Assembly: GCA_026785815.1 (NCBI GenBank)
Contig: JAJAZH010000425.1
Location: 1 to 8,694 of the forward strand
Source of the DNA: Ramlibacter sp.
GTDB taxonomy: Bacteria > Pseudomonadota > Gammaproteobacteria > Burkholderiales > Burkholderiaceae_C
Direction: 5' to 3'
DNA length: 8,694 nucleotides
This document shows, in pieces, positions 1 through 6,744 of the stretch; the stretch's first letter is position 1, and each line of letters starts with the position of its first letter. The notes beneath the pieces are model-generated. The model was not told the origin of the DNA and ran no database searches. It saw only the letters and a program-made list of their open reading frames with translations. The position numbers and the translations under genes were made by a program.

Positions 1-570
1 GCTCAGCCCCCAGGTCACGAGCCCAGGATTGAAACTCCGCAGCCGCGCCAAGGCAAGCTGGGCCTGCACACCGCGCTTGCTTCCGATCAGTTCGTGCCAC
101 TCGTCGACCACCACGTACTCGACCCCCTGCAACTCTTCGCGCGGCCTGGCCCGAGTGAGCATCAAGGTCAGCGATTCAGGCGTCGTCACCAGCACTGTGG
201 GAAAGCGCCGGTCCTGGCGCGCGCGTTCGGACGCGGATGTGTCGCCAGTGCGCTGGCCGAGCGTCCAGCCGGGTGCCAGCGCCGCCAGCGGTTCGGTCAG
301 GGCGCGGGAGGTGTCCGACGCCAGTGCCCGCATCGGCGTCAGCCAGACGACGCGCAGGGGTTCGGCCTGGCGGCCCGGTGGGTAGCGTTGCAGCAGCGCC
401 GCCAGCATGCCCAGCCAGACCGCATAGGTCTTGCCGGAGCCGGTGGTGGCATGCAGCATCCCGCTGCGGCCCTGCGCCACGGTCTCCCAGACCTCGCGCT
501 GGAACGGAAACGACTGCCAGCCGCGGCCGGCCAGCCACTGCTCTACCGGCGATGCTGGCGACTTCGGCAC
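1..570 (-). CDS. Ligase-associated DEXH-box DNA helicase (Lhr-like), N-terminal part, cut by window edge
   Basis: This is the first 190 codons of a superfamily 2 helicase of the Lhr type that accompanies ATP-dependent ligase and exonuclease genes in bacterial DNA-repair clusters. Numbering from the GTG at 570, the N-terminus carries EQWLAGRGW and the Q-motif-like FPFQREVW (about 21-28). Walker A is HATTGSGKTYA (40-50). TPMRALA (78-84), RTGD (107-110), TTPESL (129-134) and the DEWH box (156-159, followed by ELIGSKRGVQ) match motifs Ia, Ib and II. The frame stays open to base 1 and ends in WGLS, where motif III (SAT) should begin. An in-frame ATG at 654 would add 28 residues; neither start has a good Shine-Dalgarno sequence. 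The GTG is preferred because these proteins usually begin only a few residues before the EQW segment. The gene is divergent from the sulfatase. The family is clear; the start is uncertain. Confidence 0.93.
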   Translation of the reverse strand, partial: MPKSPASPVEQWLAGRGWQSFPFQREVWETVAQGRSGMLHATTGSGKTYAVWLGMLAALLQRYPPGRQAEPLRVVWLTPMRALASDTSRALTEPLAALAPGWTLGQRTGDTSASERARQDRRFPTVLVTTPESLTLMLTRARPREELQGVEYVVVDEWHELIGSKRGVQAQLALARLRSFNPGLVTWGLS

Positions 571-681
571 AGGGTTAACGAGGGCAGGGAGTGATGAATG
601 AATCGATTGTCGCGGGATTAGAGTCGGTATGCGAAAAGAGCCGCACTCGACCATCAGCCATCGACCGCTTGACCGCCTCCA
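571..681. promoter_or_regulatory. Divergent intergenic region between helicase and sulfatase genes
   Basis: These 111 bp separate two divergently read genes and so should hold both promoters, unless the helicase starts at the upstream ATG at 654. The segment is less GC-rich around 595-640 and contains the palindrome AATCGATT (601-608). No convincing -35/-10 pair was found on either strand: TTGTCG (607-612) and TATGCG (628-633) are only 15 bp apart. The sulfatase ATG has no visible ribosome binding site. Confidence 0.35.
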
Positions 682-1986
682 ATGAACCGACCCAACATCA
701 TCTTCATCGTCGCCGACGATCTCGGCTATGCCGACCTGGGCTGTTACGGCGGCCGTGCGCCGGTGTCGCCGGTGCTGGACCGGCTGGCCGCCAACGGGAT
801 CCGCTTCACCCAGGGCTACTCCAATTCGCCGGTCTGCTCGCCGACCCGCTTCGCGATGGTCACCGGCCGCTACCAGTACCGGCTGCGCGGCGCGGCGGAA
901 GAGCCGATCAACAGCAAGAGCCGCGGCAGCACGACGCTCGGCTTGCCGACCGTCCACCCGACCCTGCCCTCGCTGCTGCGGGACAGCGGCTACCGCACGG
1001 CGCTGATCGGCAAGTGGCACCTGGGCTTTCCGCCGGCCTTCGGGCCCCTGCGTTCGGGCTACCAGGAATTCTTCGGGTCGATGTCGGGTGGCGTCGACTA
1101 CTTCACGCACTGCGCCGCCACTGGCGAGCACGACCTGTGGTCCGGCGAGGACGAGTGCCGCCAGGATGGCTACCTCACCGACCTGCTGTCGCAGCGGGCG
1201 GTCGACTATGTGGATCGCATGGCGGGCCAGCCGGCGCCCTTTTTCCTCAGCCTGCACTACACGGCGCCGCACTGGCCATGGGAAGCCCGGGACGACGTGT
1301 CGCTGGCGCAGGAGGTCAAGGACAACCTGTTCCACCTGCACGGCGGCAACGTGCATCGCTACCGCCGGATGATCCATCACATGGACGAAGGCATCGGCCA
1401 GCTGGTGACGGCGCTCGAGCGCAACCGGCAGGCCGACAACACGCTGCTGGTGTTCACCAGCGACAACGGCGGCGAACGCTTCTCCGACAGCTGGCCCCTG
1501 GTCGGCGGCAAGATGGACCTGACCGAAGGCGGCATCCGCGTGCCCTGGATCGCCCACTGGCCGGCCAGCATCGCCGCCGGTGGCCTGAGCGAGCAGCACT
1601 GCATGACGATGGACTGGTCCGCGACGATGCTGGACGCCGGCGGCGCCAAGGCCGCACCCGGCTACCCGCTGGACGGAGTCTCCCTGCTGCCGGTGCTGCG
1701 CGATTGCGGCCACCGGTTCGATCGGCCCCTGCACTGGCGGATGAACCATCGCGGCCAGCGCGCGCTGCGCGACGGCGACTGGAAATACCTGCGCGTGGAC
1801 GGTATCGACTACCTGTTCGACATTGCGGCCGACGAACGCGAGCGCGCCAACCACGCCAGCCGCCAGCCTGGACGGCTCAGCGCCATGCGGCAGGCCTGGG
1901 AGGCCTGGAATGCGAGCATGCCGCCGATCCCGGATGACGCCACGATCAGCCTGGGCTTCTCGGTCCGGGACATGCCGCAGCGCTGA
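682..1986 (+). CDS. Sulfatase (formylglycine-dependent, arylsulfatase A-like), no signal peptide
   Basis: A 434-residue type I sulfatase that would hydrolyse sulfate esters. The N-terminus starts directly with PNIIFIVADDLGYADLG, giving the metal-binding aspartates D12 and D13. The sulfatase signature CSPTR (C52 to R56) supplies the cysteine that formylglycine-generating enzyme converts to the catalytic residue, followed by TGRYQYR. Other active-site elements are GKWHLG (K111, H113), HYTAPHWPW (H192, H197), TSDNGG (D261, N262) and GGKMDLTEGGIRVP (K277). The C-terminal part has GDWKYL and a short sub-domain. Length is at the lower end for the family. No signal peptide is seen, so the enzyme is predicted to be cytoplasmic and its substrate would have to enter the cell. 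The substrate cannot be read from the sequence. It is followed 33 bp later by a SulP transporter on the same strand, probably co-transcribed. No maturase gene lies in the window. Confidence 0.9.
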   Translation: MNRPNIIFIVADDLGYADLGCYGGRAPVSPVLDRLAANGIRFTQGYSNSPVCSPTRFAMVTGRYQYRLRGAAEEPINSKSRGSTTLGLPTVHPTLPSLLRDSGYRTALIGKWHLGFPPAFGPLRSGYQEFFGSMSGGVDYFTHCAATGEHDLWSGEDECRQDGYLTDLLSQRAVDYVDRMAGQPAPFFLSLHYTAPHWPWEARDDVSLAQEVKDNLFHLHGGNVHRYRRMIHHMDEGIGQLVTALERNRQADNTLLVFTSDNGGERFSDSWPLVGGKMDLTEGGIRVPWIAHWPASIAAGGLSEQHCMTMDWSATMLDAGGAKAAPGYPLDGVSLLPVLRDCGHRFDRPLHWRMNHRGQRALRDGDWKYLRVDGIDYLFDIAADERERANHASRQPGRLSAMRQAWEAWNASMPPIPDDATISLGFSVRDMPQR

Positions 1987-2019
1987 CCGGACTGCCACCG
2001 CTAGGCATACTCGTCGCAC

Positions 2020-3672
2020 ATGTTCGCACCCCGGAAATGGTTTCCCTTCCTGCGCTGGCCCCGCCCGAGTCCGGCCCTGCTGCGCACCGAAGCCAGTGCC
2101 GCGCTGACGGTGGCGCTGGTGACGATCCCGCAGTCGGTCGCCTATGCCGGACTGGCCGGCATGCCGCTGGTCACGGGGCTGTATGCCGCCTTCCTGCCGG
2201 CCCTGATCGCTGTCCTGTTCAGCAGCTCGACCCGGCTGTCGGTCGGCCCGGCAGCCCTGACCTGCGTGCTGGTGGGCGCCTCGCTGGTCGGCATGGCGGA
2301 ACCCGCCAGCCCGCAATGGGTGTCGCTGGCTGTCTGGCTGGCGCTCCTGTCCGGCGCGATCCAGCTGGCACTGGGCGCCACCGGAGCGTCCTGGGTCTTG
2401 AACCTGGTCAGCTCGCCGGTGCTGGCCGGCTTCACCCAGGCCGCTGCGCTGCTGATCATCGCGTCCCAGCTGCCAGCGTTGATCGGCCTTCAGGGATCGC
2501 TGGGCAGCCTGCTGGACCAGCCTCGGCTTGACTGGGGGGCGCTGGCTTTCGGCGCTGTCAGCCTGCTGCTGTTCGTCGCTGGCAAACGCTATGCGCCGCG
2601 CCTTCCGATGGTGTTGCTGGTGCTCGCCGTCGCTGCGGTCATCGGAAAGTTCAGCGGCTACTCGGAACACGGCGCTGTCATCGGCAGTCTGCCGTCCGGC
2701 CTGCCCTCCTTTTACTGGCCGGTCTTTCCGGGCTGGAACAACCTGACGGCGCTGATCATGCCGGCGTTGGTCATCGCCCTGGTCAGTTCGCTCGAAATGG
2801 CCTCGAGTGCGAAGATCGAAAGCCAGCGCGACGGCCGCCGCTGGAATGCGAATCAGGACCTGATCGGCCAGGGCCTGGGCAAGCTGGTGTCGGCCTTCTG
2901 CGGCAGCTTCCCGACCAGCGCGTCATTCTCGCGGTCGGCGATCACGCTGTATGCGGGCGCCAAAACTGGCTGGGCCACTGTGCTGGCCAGTGCCATCCTG
3001 CTGGTGGCCCTGCTGTTCCTGACGTCGCTGCTGTTTCACGTGCCACGCGCGGTGCTGGCAGCAGTGGTGGTCGCGGCCGTCTCCGGCCTGGTCAAGCCGA
3101 CGATCTTTCTCCGGCTGGCCCGGATCGACCGGGTCGAAGCCTCGATCGCCCTGGTGACTTTCGCCGTCACCATTGCGTCGGCGCCGCGGATCTACTGGGG
3201 CGTGTTGACCGGCGTGATGCTGGGACTGGCGCATTTCCTGCACCACCGGCTGCATCCCCGCATCATCGAAGTCGGACTGCACCCCGATGGCAGCCTGCGC
3301 GACCGCCACTTGTGGGGCCTGCCGCCGCTGGCGTCGCAAACCTATGCGTTGCGCATGGATGCCGAACTGGACTTCGCCTCCGCCAGCGCACTGGAACGGG
3401 CGATCGTCGAACATCTCGCAGCCGATCCCGGAGTCCGGCATGTGTGCCTGTTCGCCCAGCCGGTCAACCGCATTGACGCGACCGGCGTCGAGGTCTTCGT
3501 GCAGATGCGAGACATGCTGCGCGCCCGCGGCATCACGCTGCACATCAGCGGCATCAAGCTGCCGGTGGAAAAGGTCTTGCAGCGGGCCGGGGCGCTGGAG
3601 GAGGGACCACTGCTGCGCCTGTACCGGACCGATGTCGACGCGCTGCTGGCATTCGGAAGGTTGAGTTCCTGA
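2020..3672 (+). CDS. SulP-family anion (sulfate) transporter with C-terminal STAS domain
   Basis: A 550-residue inner-membrane SLC26/SulP transporter. Residues about 24-410 form the membrane domain, with many hydrophobic segments. It opens with the family pattern VALVTIPQSVAYAGLAGMP (31-49), followed by GLYAAFLPALI. A conserved acidic residue sits in SSLEMASSAKI (E259), and SFPTSASFSRSA (296-307) matches the family's conserved SFSRSA segment. Residues about 440-548 are a cytoplasmic STAS domain with the hallmark IDATG loop (485-489). Length is typical. Proteins of this family carry sulfate, bicarbonate or other anions; the adjacent sulfatase favours sulfate, but that is inference. The start at 2020 leaves a short hydrophilic arginine-rich N-terminus, as expected for a cytoplasmic N-terminus. 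No clear Shine-Dalgarno sequence precedes it, so expression may depend on the upstream sulfatase transcript. Confidence 0.95.
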   Translation: MFAPRKWFPFLRWPRPSPALLRTEASAALTVALVTIPQSVAYAGLAGMPLVTGLYAAFLPALIAVLFSSSTRLSVGPAALTCVLVGASLVGMAEPASPQWVSLAVWLALLSGAIQLALGATGASWVLNLVSSPVLAGFTQAAALLIIASQLPALIGLQGSLGSLLDQPRLDWGALAFGAVSLLLFVAGKRYAPRLPMVLLVLAVAAVIGKFSGYSEHGAVIGSLPSGLPSFYWPVFPGWNNLTALIMPALVIALVSSLEMASSAKIESQRDGRRWNANQDLIGQGLGKLVSAFCGSFPTSASFSRSAITLYAGAKTGWATVLASAILLVALLFLTSLLFHVPRAVLAAVVVAAVSGLVKPTIFLRLARIDRVEASIALVTFAVTIASAPRIYWGVLTGVMLGLAHFLHHRLHPRIIEVGLHPDGSLRDRHLWGLPPLASQTYALRMDAELDFASASALERAIVEHLAADPGVRHVCLFAQPVNRIDATGVEVFVQMRDMLRARGITLHISGIKLPVEKVLQRAGALEEGPLLRLYRTDVDALLAFGRLSS

Positions 3673-3787
3673 GGAACATGCCGGATGCGGGCGACAAAAA
3701 GCGGCCAGGATGTGGGTCAGCGATCGGCCCATCGCTCTGGCAATGCTCTTGTTCCTGATCGACGGTATTGGGTGGTGAAAGGTCTGG

Positions 3788-3808
3788 ATGCCGGGTCGGG
3801 CCCGGCAT
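3788..3808. terminator. GC-rich hairpin in the convergent intergenic region (possible bidirectional terminator or REP-like palindrome)
   Basis: ATGCCGGG and CCCGGCAT form a perfect 8-bp stem with a 5-nt loop. It lies between the convergent SulP and DUF429 genes, where a terminator is expected. There is no T-tract on either side, so it is not a textbook intrinsic terminator. The shape and the flanking TGGATGCCGGG/GGCATGACA resemble extragenic palindromes common in proteobacteria. The rest of the 158-bp gap (3673-3830) holds a weak dyad over the SulP stop (GTTCC-TGA-GGAAC, 3665-3677), a tandem CAGGCGCT duplication (3824-3839) at the DUF429 stop, and nothing else recognised. Confidence 0.4.
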
Positions 3809-3830
3809 GACAGTCACTGTGATCAGGCGC

Positions 3831-4661
3831 TCAGGCGCTGACGATCCAGCCCTCCAGCGGATCGAACTGCTCCGGCAGGCCATAGCGCGGGGCGCCCTGG
3901 CGCGCGGCCCACGCCGCCTGCGTCAGGCACAGCACGGCATCGAGGCAGTCGCCGCTGGCATCCTGGATCAGCGTGTCGCGCTGGGCGTTGGTGAGCTTCA
4001 GCCGCAGTTCAAGCCGGGTCGCGCCCAGCTCCAGCGCATGCAGCAGGTCCTTGCGCGCGATCAACCGCTCGGGCGTCTGCCTGGCCTTGTCGTCGCTTTT
4101 GTAGCTGCGCCTGCCGATCAGCTCGCGCGCCAGCAGGCCCGGATAGGCCTCGAGCGCCACCCGCGACGCATCGCCCGCGTGCAGCCCCGGCAGATCCACA
4201 TCGGCTGCCAGCAGCAGGGGCAGCGCCGCGTGCAGCATGTACGCCACCGGCGGATTGACCCACTTCATCGACGGACTGGAACCGGCCTGCCGGTCGAAAG
4301 CGCGGTGGGCGAACTTGCCGCCCACCGGACGCGCATCGCAAAAGGCGGCGAAGGTGGTGCGGATGGTCGCCCGGCTGAGGCCTGCGTAATGCTCGATGCA
4401 CTCGCGCCACTGCAACGGCCAGCCCAGGTGCTCCACCAGTTCGCGCGGCAGTCCGAACGGAAAGTCGAAGCAGCCGATCCACGAACCGGGCTGCGCCAGC
4501 CAGCGGCCGAAGGCTTCGAGCGAATCGATCTTTTCCAGCCGTGACAGCAGCACCCGGCCGCCAGCGAACTGGCCCAGCGCCAGCACGATCGGCTTTCTCG
4601 CCGTGGGACTGCTGGAGAAGTCGCAACCGACCAGCAGCAGCGGTGGCGCCACCGCGCTCAC
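3831..4661 (-). CDS. DUF429 family protein (predicted RNase H-like nuclease)
   Basis: A 276-residue soluble protein of the DUF429 family, which is predicted to adopt an RNase H-like fold. Conserved points are CDFSSSPT with D14 and the nearby K23, GCFDFPFGLPRELV with D66, EAYPGLLAR with E171, YKSDDKAR around K188, and SGDCLDAVLCLTQAAWAA with D238 and D241. The acidic residues at these positions fit a metal-dependent active site, but activity is not established and the substrate is unknown. The start taken is a GTG at 4661, without an obvious ribosome binding site; another GTG three codons in is possible. It lies 42 bp behind the BLUF gene on the same strand and could share the folE-BLUF transcript. 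The family assignment is made from memory of its motifs. Confidence 0.83.
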   Translation of the reverse strand: MSAVAPPLLLVGCDFSSSPTARKPIVLALGQFAGGRVLLSRLEKIDSLEAFGRWLAQPGSWIGCFDFPFGLPRELVEHLGWPLQWRECIEHYAGLSRATIRTTFAAFCDARPVGGKFAHRAFDRQAGSSPSMKWVNPPVAYMLHAALPLLLAADVDLPGLHAGDASRVALEAYPGLLARELIGRRSYKSDDKARQTPERLIARKDLLHALELGATRLELRLKLTNAQRDTLIQDASGDCLDAVLCLTQAAWAARQGAPRYGLPEQFDPLEGWIVSA

Positions 4662-4703
4662 TCGAACGCGAGCGCGATCAAGCCCGCCGATCGCTGGCGG
4701 TCA

Positions 4704-5126
4704 TCACACCCGGCCGCAGATTGCGGCGGTGGCCATCAGGTCTTCCAGCAGCGCGAGCGAGACCTTGCCGGAAACCCCGTACGGATCGAGCTCTGGCCGT
4801 TCCGAATACTTCAACAGGATCGAATGATTGAGCTTGGAGAGGTTCACCTGGCCCATGGTCCAGCCGCCGAAACGGCGCTCGGAAATTTCCTCGTAGTGCA
4901 ACAGCGCCACGTCCTTGTGGCGGGGATCCTTCTGGATATGCCCGAACAGGTCGCTGACCTGCTGGCGGCCGCCCTCGATCGCCTGCAGGAAGATGCCGCC
5001 GCCGTAGCAGAGGATGCCGGTGATGCCAGTCAGCGGGTTGTGCTGGCGCGACTGCGTCAGGATCGATTCAATCGCGTCGTGGCTGGGGTCGACAGCACGG
5101 CTGGCATACAGGAGTCGGACCAACAT
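4704..5126 (-). CDS. Short BLUF-domain blue-light photoreceptor (FAD-binding)
   Basis: A 140-residue stand-alone BLUF protein. The flavin-interacting residues are all present with the spacing known from AppA: Y7 (LLYASR), N30 (HNPLTGITG), Q48 (FLQAIEG), W89 and M91 (GGWTMGQV). The BLUF core covers about residues 2-94; the remaining ~45 residues are the short helical C-terminal cap of PixD/BlrB-like proteins. There is no fused output domain such as EAL or cyclase, so it probably signals through a protein partner. The reading frame extends to a GTG at 5159, inside the end of folE. The ATG at 5126 is chosen because GAGGT lies just upstream (6-nt spacing) and because BLUF proteins begin at this point. 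Only 4 bp separate it from the folE stop, so translation is probably coupled. The gene ends in two consecutive stop codons. Confidence 0.94.
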   Translation of the reverse strand: MLVRLLYASRAVDPSHDAIESILTQSRQHNPLTGITGILCYGGGIFLQAIEGGRQQVSDLFGHIQKDPRHKDVALLHYEEISERRFGGWTMGQVNLSKLNHSILLKYSERPELDPYGVSGKVSLALLEDLMATAAICGRV

Positions 5127-5130
5127 GTTG

Positions 5131-5856
5131 TTACCTCGGAATGAGAGCCAGGAATTCACGGCGCAGGGCCGAGTCCTTGAGAAAGACGCCGCGCATGACC
5201 GAGTTGATCATCTTGCTGTCCATGTCCTTCACGCCGCGCCATGCCATGCAGTAGTGGCTGGCTTCCATGACGATAGCCAGGCCATCGGGCTGCGTCTTTT
5301 CCATGATCAGGTCGGCCAGTTGCACCACAGCTTCCTCCTGGATCTGCGGCCGGCCCATCACCCACTCGGCCAACCTCGCGTACTTGGACAATCCGATCAC
5401 GTTGGTGTGCTCGTTGGGCATGACGCCGATCCAGATCTTGCCGATCACCGGGCAGAAGTGGTGGCTGCAAGCCGACCGCACGGTGATGGGGCCGACGATC
5501 ATCAACTCGTTGAGGTGTTCGACGTTCGGAAATTCCGTGATCCGTGGCGCCTTGACGTAGCGGCCCTGAAACACCTCGTTGAGGTACATCTTGGCGACGC
5601 GCCGGGCCGTGTCGCCGGTGTTGTGGTCGCCCTCGGTGTCGATCACCAGGCTGTCCAACACGCCCTGCATCTTCGCCTCGACCTCGTCGAGCAACTGCTC
5701 CATCTCACCGGGCTGGATGAAGTCGGCAATATTGTCGTTGGCATGAAATCGCTTGCGCGCCGCCTGGATGCGCTCGCGAATCTTCACCGACATGGGCGTG
5801 CCCTCGTCAGGCGAGCCCGGGGTGAGTTGGCTGGACGGATCTGCTTTCATGAGCAT
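5131..5856 (-). CDS. folE: GTP cyclohydrolase I
   Basis: A 241-residue GTP cyclohydrolase I, which converts GTP to 7,8-dihydroneopterin triphosphate, the first step of folate and pterin synthesis. The catalytic zinc ligands are visible: C130 and H133 in SACSHHFCPV, and C203 in EASHYCMAWRG. GLSKYARLAEW and MINSVMRGVFLKDSALRREF match the core and C-terminal oligomerisation segments. The catalytic domain runs from about 55 to 239. The N-terminus has a ~50-residue extension (SVKIRERIQAARKRFHAND) of the kind seen in beta-proteobacterial homologues. Starts at 5856, 5850 (M3) and 5793 (M22) are all possible; none has a strong ribosome binding site, and the first is used here. The gene heads a folE-BLUF-DUF429 run. 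The FolE identity is secure; whether this is the only folE copy in the genome cannot be seen. Confidence 0.97.
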   Translation of the reverse strand: MLMKADPSSQLTPGSPDEGTPMSVKIRERIQAARKRFHANDNIADFIQPGEMEQLLDEVEAKMQGVLDSLVIDTEGDHNTGDTARRVAKMYLNEVFQGRYVKAPRITEFPNVEHLNELMIVGPITVRSACSHHFCPVIGKIWIGVMPNEHTNVIGLSKYARLAEWVMGRPQIQEEAVVQLADLIMEKTQPDGLAIVMEASHYCMAWRGVKDMDSKMINSVMRGVFLKDSALRREFLALIPR

Positions 5857-5874
5857 CGCAGAATCGTATCACCC

Positions 5875-5889
5875 CGCGCGGCCCGCGCG
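5875..5889. promoter_or_regulatory. Perfect GC palindrome upstream of folE
   Basis: CGCGCGG, a single C, then CCGCGCG forms a perfect 15-bp dyad about 19-33 bp upstream of the folE ATG at 5856. It could be an operator or an RNA hairpin in the leader. In a GC-rich genome such alternating CG runs also arise by chance. A TACGAT element, a possible weak -10, lies between it and the start codon in the folE direction, but no well-spaced -35 box was found. Confidence 0.2.
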
Positions 5890-5936
5890 AGGTCCAAGGG
5901 CTATCGATCCAAAGGCGCACCCATCAGGGCTTCTAA

Positions 5937-5953
5937 GCTACCAAATTGCTAGC
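5937..5953. promoter_or_regulatory. AT-rich imperfect palindrome upstream of folE, over the metalloprotease stop codon
   Basis: GCTAcCAAaTTGcTAGC is a 17-bp dyad centred on 5945, with seven of eight arm positions paired (the C5941/C5949 pair is mismatched). It sits about 81-97 bp upstream of the folE ATG and includes the TAG stop of the metalloprotease gene. It stands out as an AT-rich spot in GC-rich DNA. Its position and shape suit an operator for a dimeric regulator of folE-BLUF, though no known consensus was matched. It is too weak for an intrinsic terminator. Confidence 0.28.
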
Positions 5954-6740
5954 GCTTCCGGCTGCCATGGATCTTCTCGAGGGCTTCGCGGTCGCTCATG
6001 CGCGGACCGCTGCGTGGCGTGCCGGAGCCCTCGGGGCCCGTGTACTCGATGCCGAAGAGCGTCTTCATGGACTGGTTGCAGGCGTGGAAGTCGCCCGCGG
6101 AAGGCCGCGGGTTGCGCCGCGCGGCTTCGTCGCGCAGGTAGCTCATGACGGACTGAAGGTCGGCGTGCTCATGCCGCAGGCCCAGGACGTGGCCGACCTC
6201 GTGGATCAGCACCGAGAGCATGTGCCCTTCTTGGAAGCGCGGTTTCAGCGCGATGCCGCCGCTGAGGCTGCCGGTGCCGGCGATGCCGCTGCGGCCATCG
6301 GCGGGATGGGCCATCCGCATGTATTCGGGTGCCCAGCGCACCGGCACGGCGTCCGGCGTGCCGGGGCGGCGGGCCGGACGCCGGCCACCATAAGAAAGAC
6401 GCACGTCGCAGCCCGCCGACCAGGCGTCGAGCGCCGCCCGCAGGTGCGATTCCAGTTGCGCCGTGGAGAATCCGACCGGTTCGTCCGCCGGGTCGTAGTA
6501 GAAGGTGATGGCCGCAACCTTCGGCGGCGTGAATCCCTTCCAGAGGCTCTTGCGCGCCTCCACGGGCACCGCGGGTGCCGCGTCGCGCAGGCGCAGTTCG
6601 CTCTGGCTCGCGTTCGCCGCGCAAGCTTGCTCCTGGAAGGCCACCCGTCCATCGGCGTCGACGCAGCGGAATGCCGTCTGGCCGCACACGGGCGTGGCGG
6701 CGGCGAACATGAATGCTGCGAGAACGTTTGCGGTCCGCAT
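5949..6740 (-). CDS. Exported matrixin-like (metzincin) zinc metalloprotease with N-terminal DUF4124-like segment
   Basis: A 263-residue secreted or periplasmic protein. Residues 1-20 form a signal peptide, with a hydrophobic stretch 6-17 and a likely cleavage after VCG (20). Residues about 23-52 (AFRCVDADGRVAFQEQAC, cysteines 26 and 40) resemble the DUF4124 domain found at the start of many proteobacterial envelope proteins. The remainder is a matrixin-type protease domain: the metzincin zinc motif HEVGHVLGLRH gives H180, E181, H184 and H190, and the Met-turn is SVMSY with M199. C111 and C221 may form a disulfide. The start ATG is 4 bp behind the ligase stop, so the gene is probably translated from the ligase operon, although a cell-envelope protease has no obvious part in DNA repair. 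The substrate is unknown. The metzincin call is firm; DUF4124 is from pattern recognition. Confidence 0.87.
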   Translation of the reverse strand: MRTANVLAAFMFAAATPVCGQTAFRCVDADGRVAFQEQACAANASQSELRLRDAAPAVPVEARKSLWKGFTPPKVAAITFYYDPADEPVGFSTAQLESHLRAALDAWSAGCDVRLSYGGRRPARRPGTPDAVPVRWAPEYMRMAHPADGRSGIAGTGSLSGGIALKPRFQEGHMLSVLIHEVGHVLGLRHEHADLQSVMSYLRDEAARRNPRPSAGDFHACNQSMKTLFGIEYTGPEGSGTPRSGPRMSDREALEKIHGSRKR

Positions 6741-6744
6741 GGCT

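Noticed and set aside
607..633. Possible sigma-70 promoter TTGTCG / TATGCG for the sulfatase
   Set aside because: Both boxes are poor matches and the spacing is only 15 bp.
591..1937. A 448-codon plus-strand open frame overlapping the sulfatase
   Set aside because: It runs in another frame through the sulfatase, whose own frame carries every catalytic motif. The alternative product is Arg/Pro/Ala-rich with no motif.
3824..3839. Tandem CAGGCGCT duplication at the DUF429 stop codon
   Set aside because: Only two 8-bp units that leave the coding end unchanged. This is too short to be read as a functional repeat or attachment site.
5127..5159. Eleven extra N-terminal codons for the BLUF protein from a GTG at 5159
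   Set aside because: They overlap the folE end, the GTG has no clear ribosome binding site, and GAGGT sits just before the ATG at 5126, where the BLUF domain begins.
5014..5952. A 312-codon plus-strand open frame opposite folE
   Set aside because: Antisense shadow of folE and the start of the BLUF gene. The sense strand encodes a complete GTP cyclohydrolase I with zinc ligands.
6680..6740. Lipoprotein signal at the metalloprotease N-terminus (Cys19)
   Set aside because: The residues before the cysteine (TPV) do not fit a lipobox; an ordinary signal peptidase I site after residue 20 fits better.
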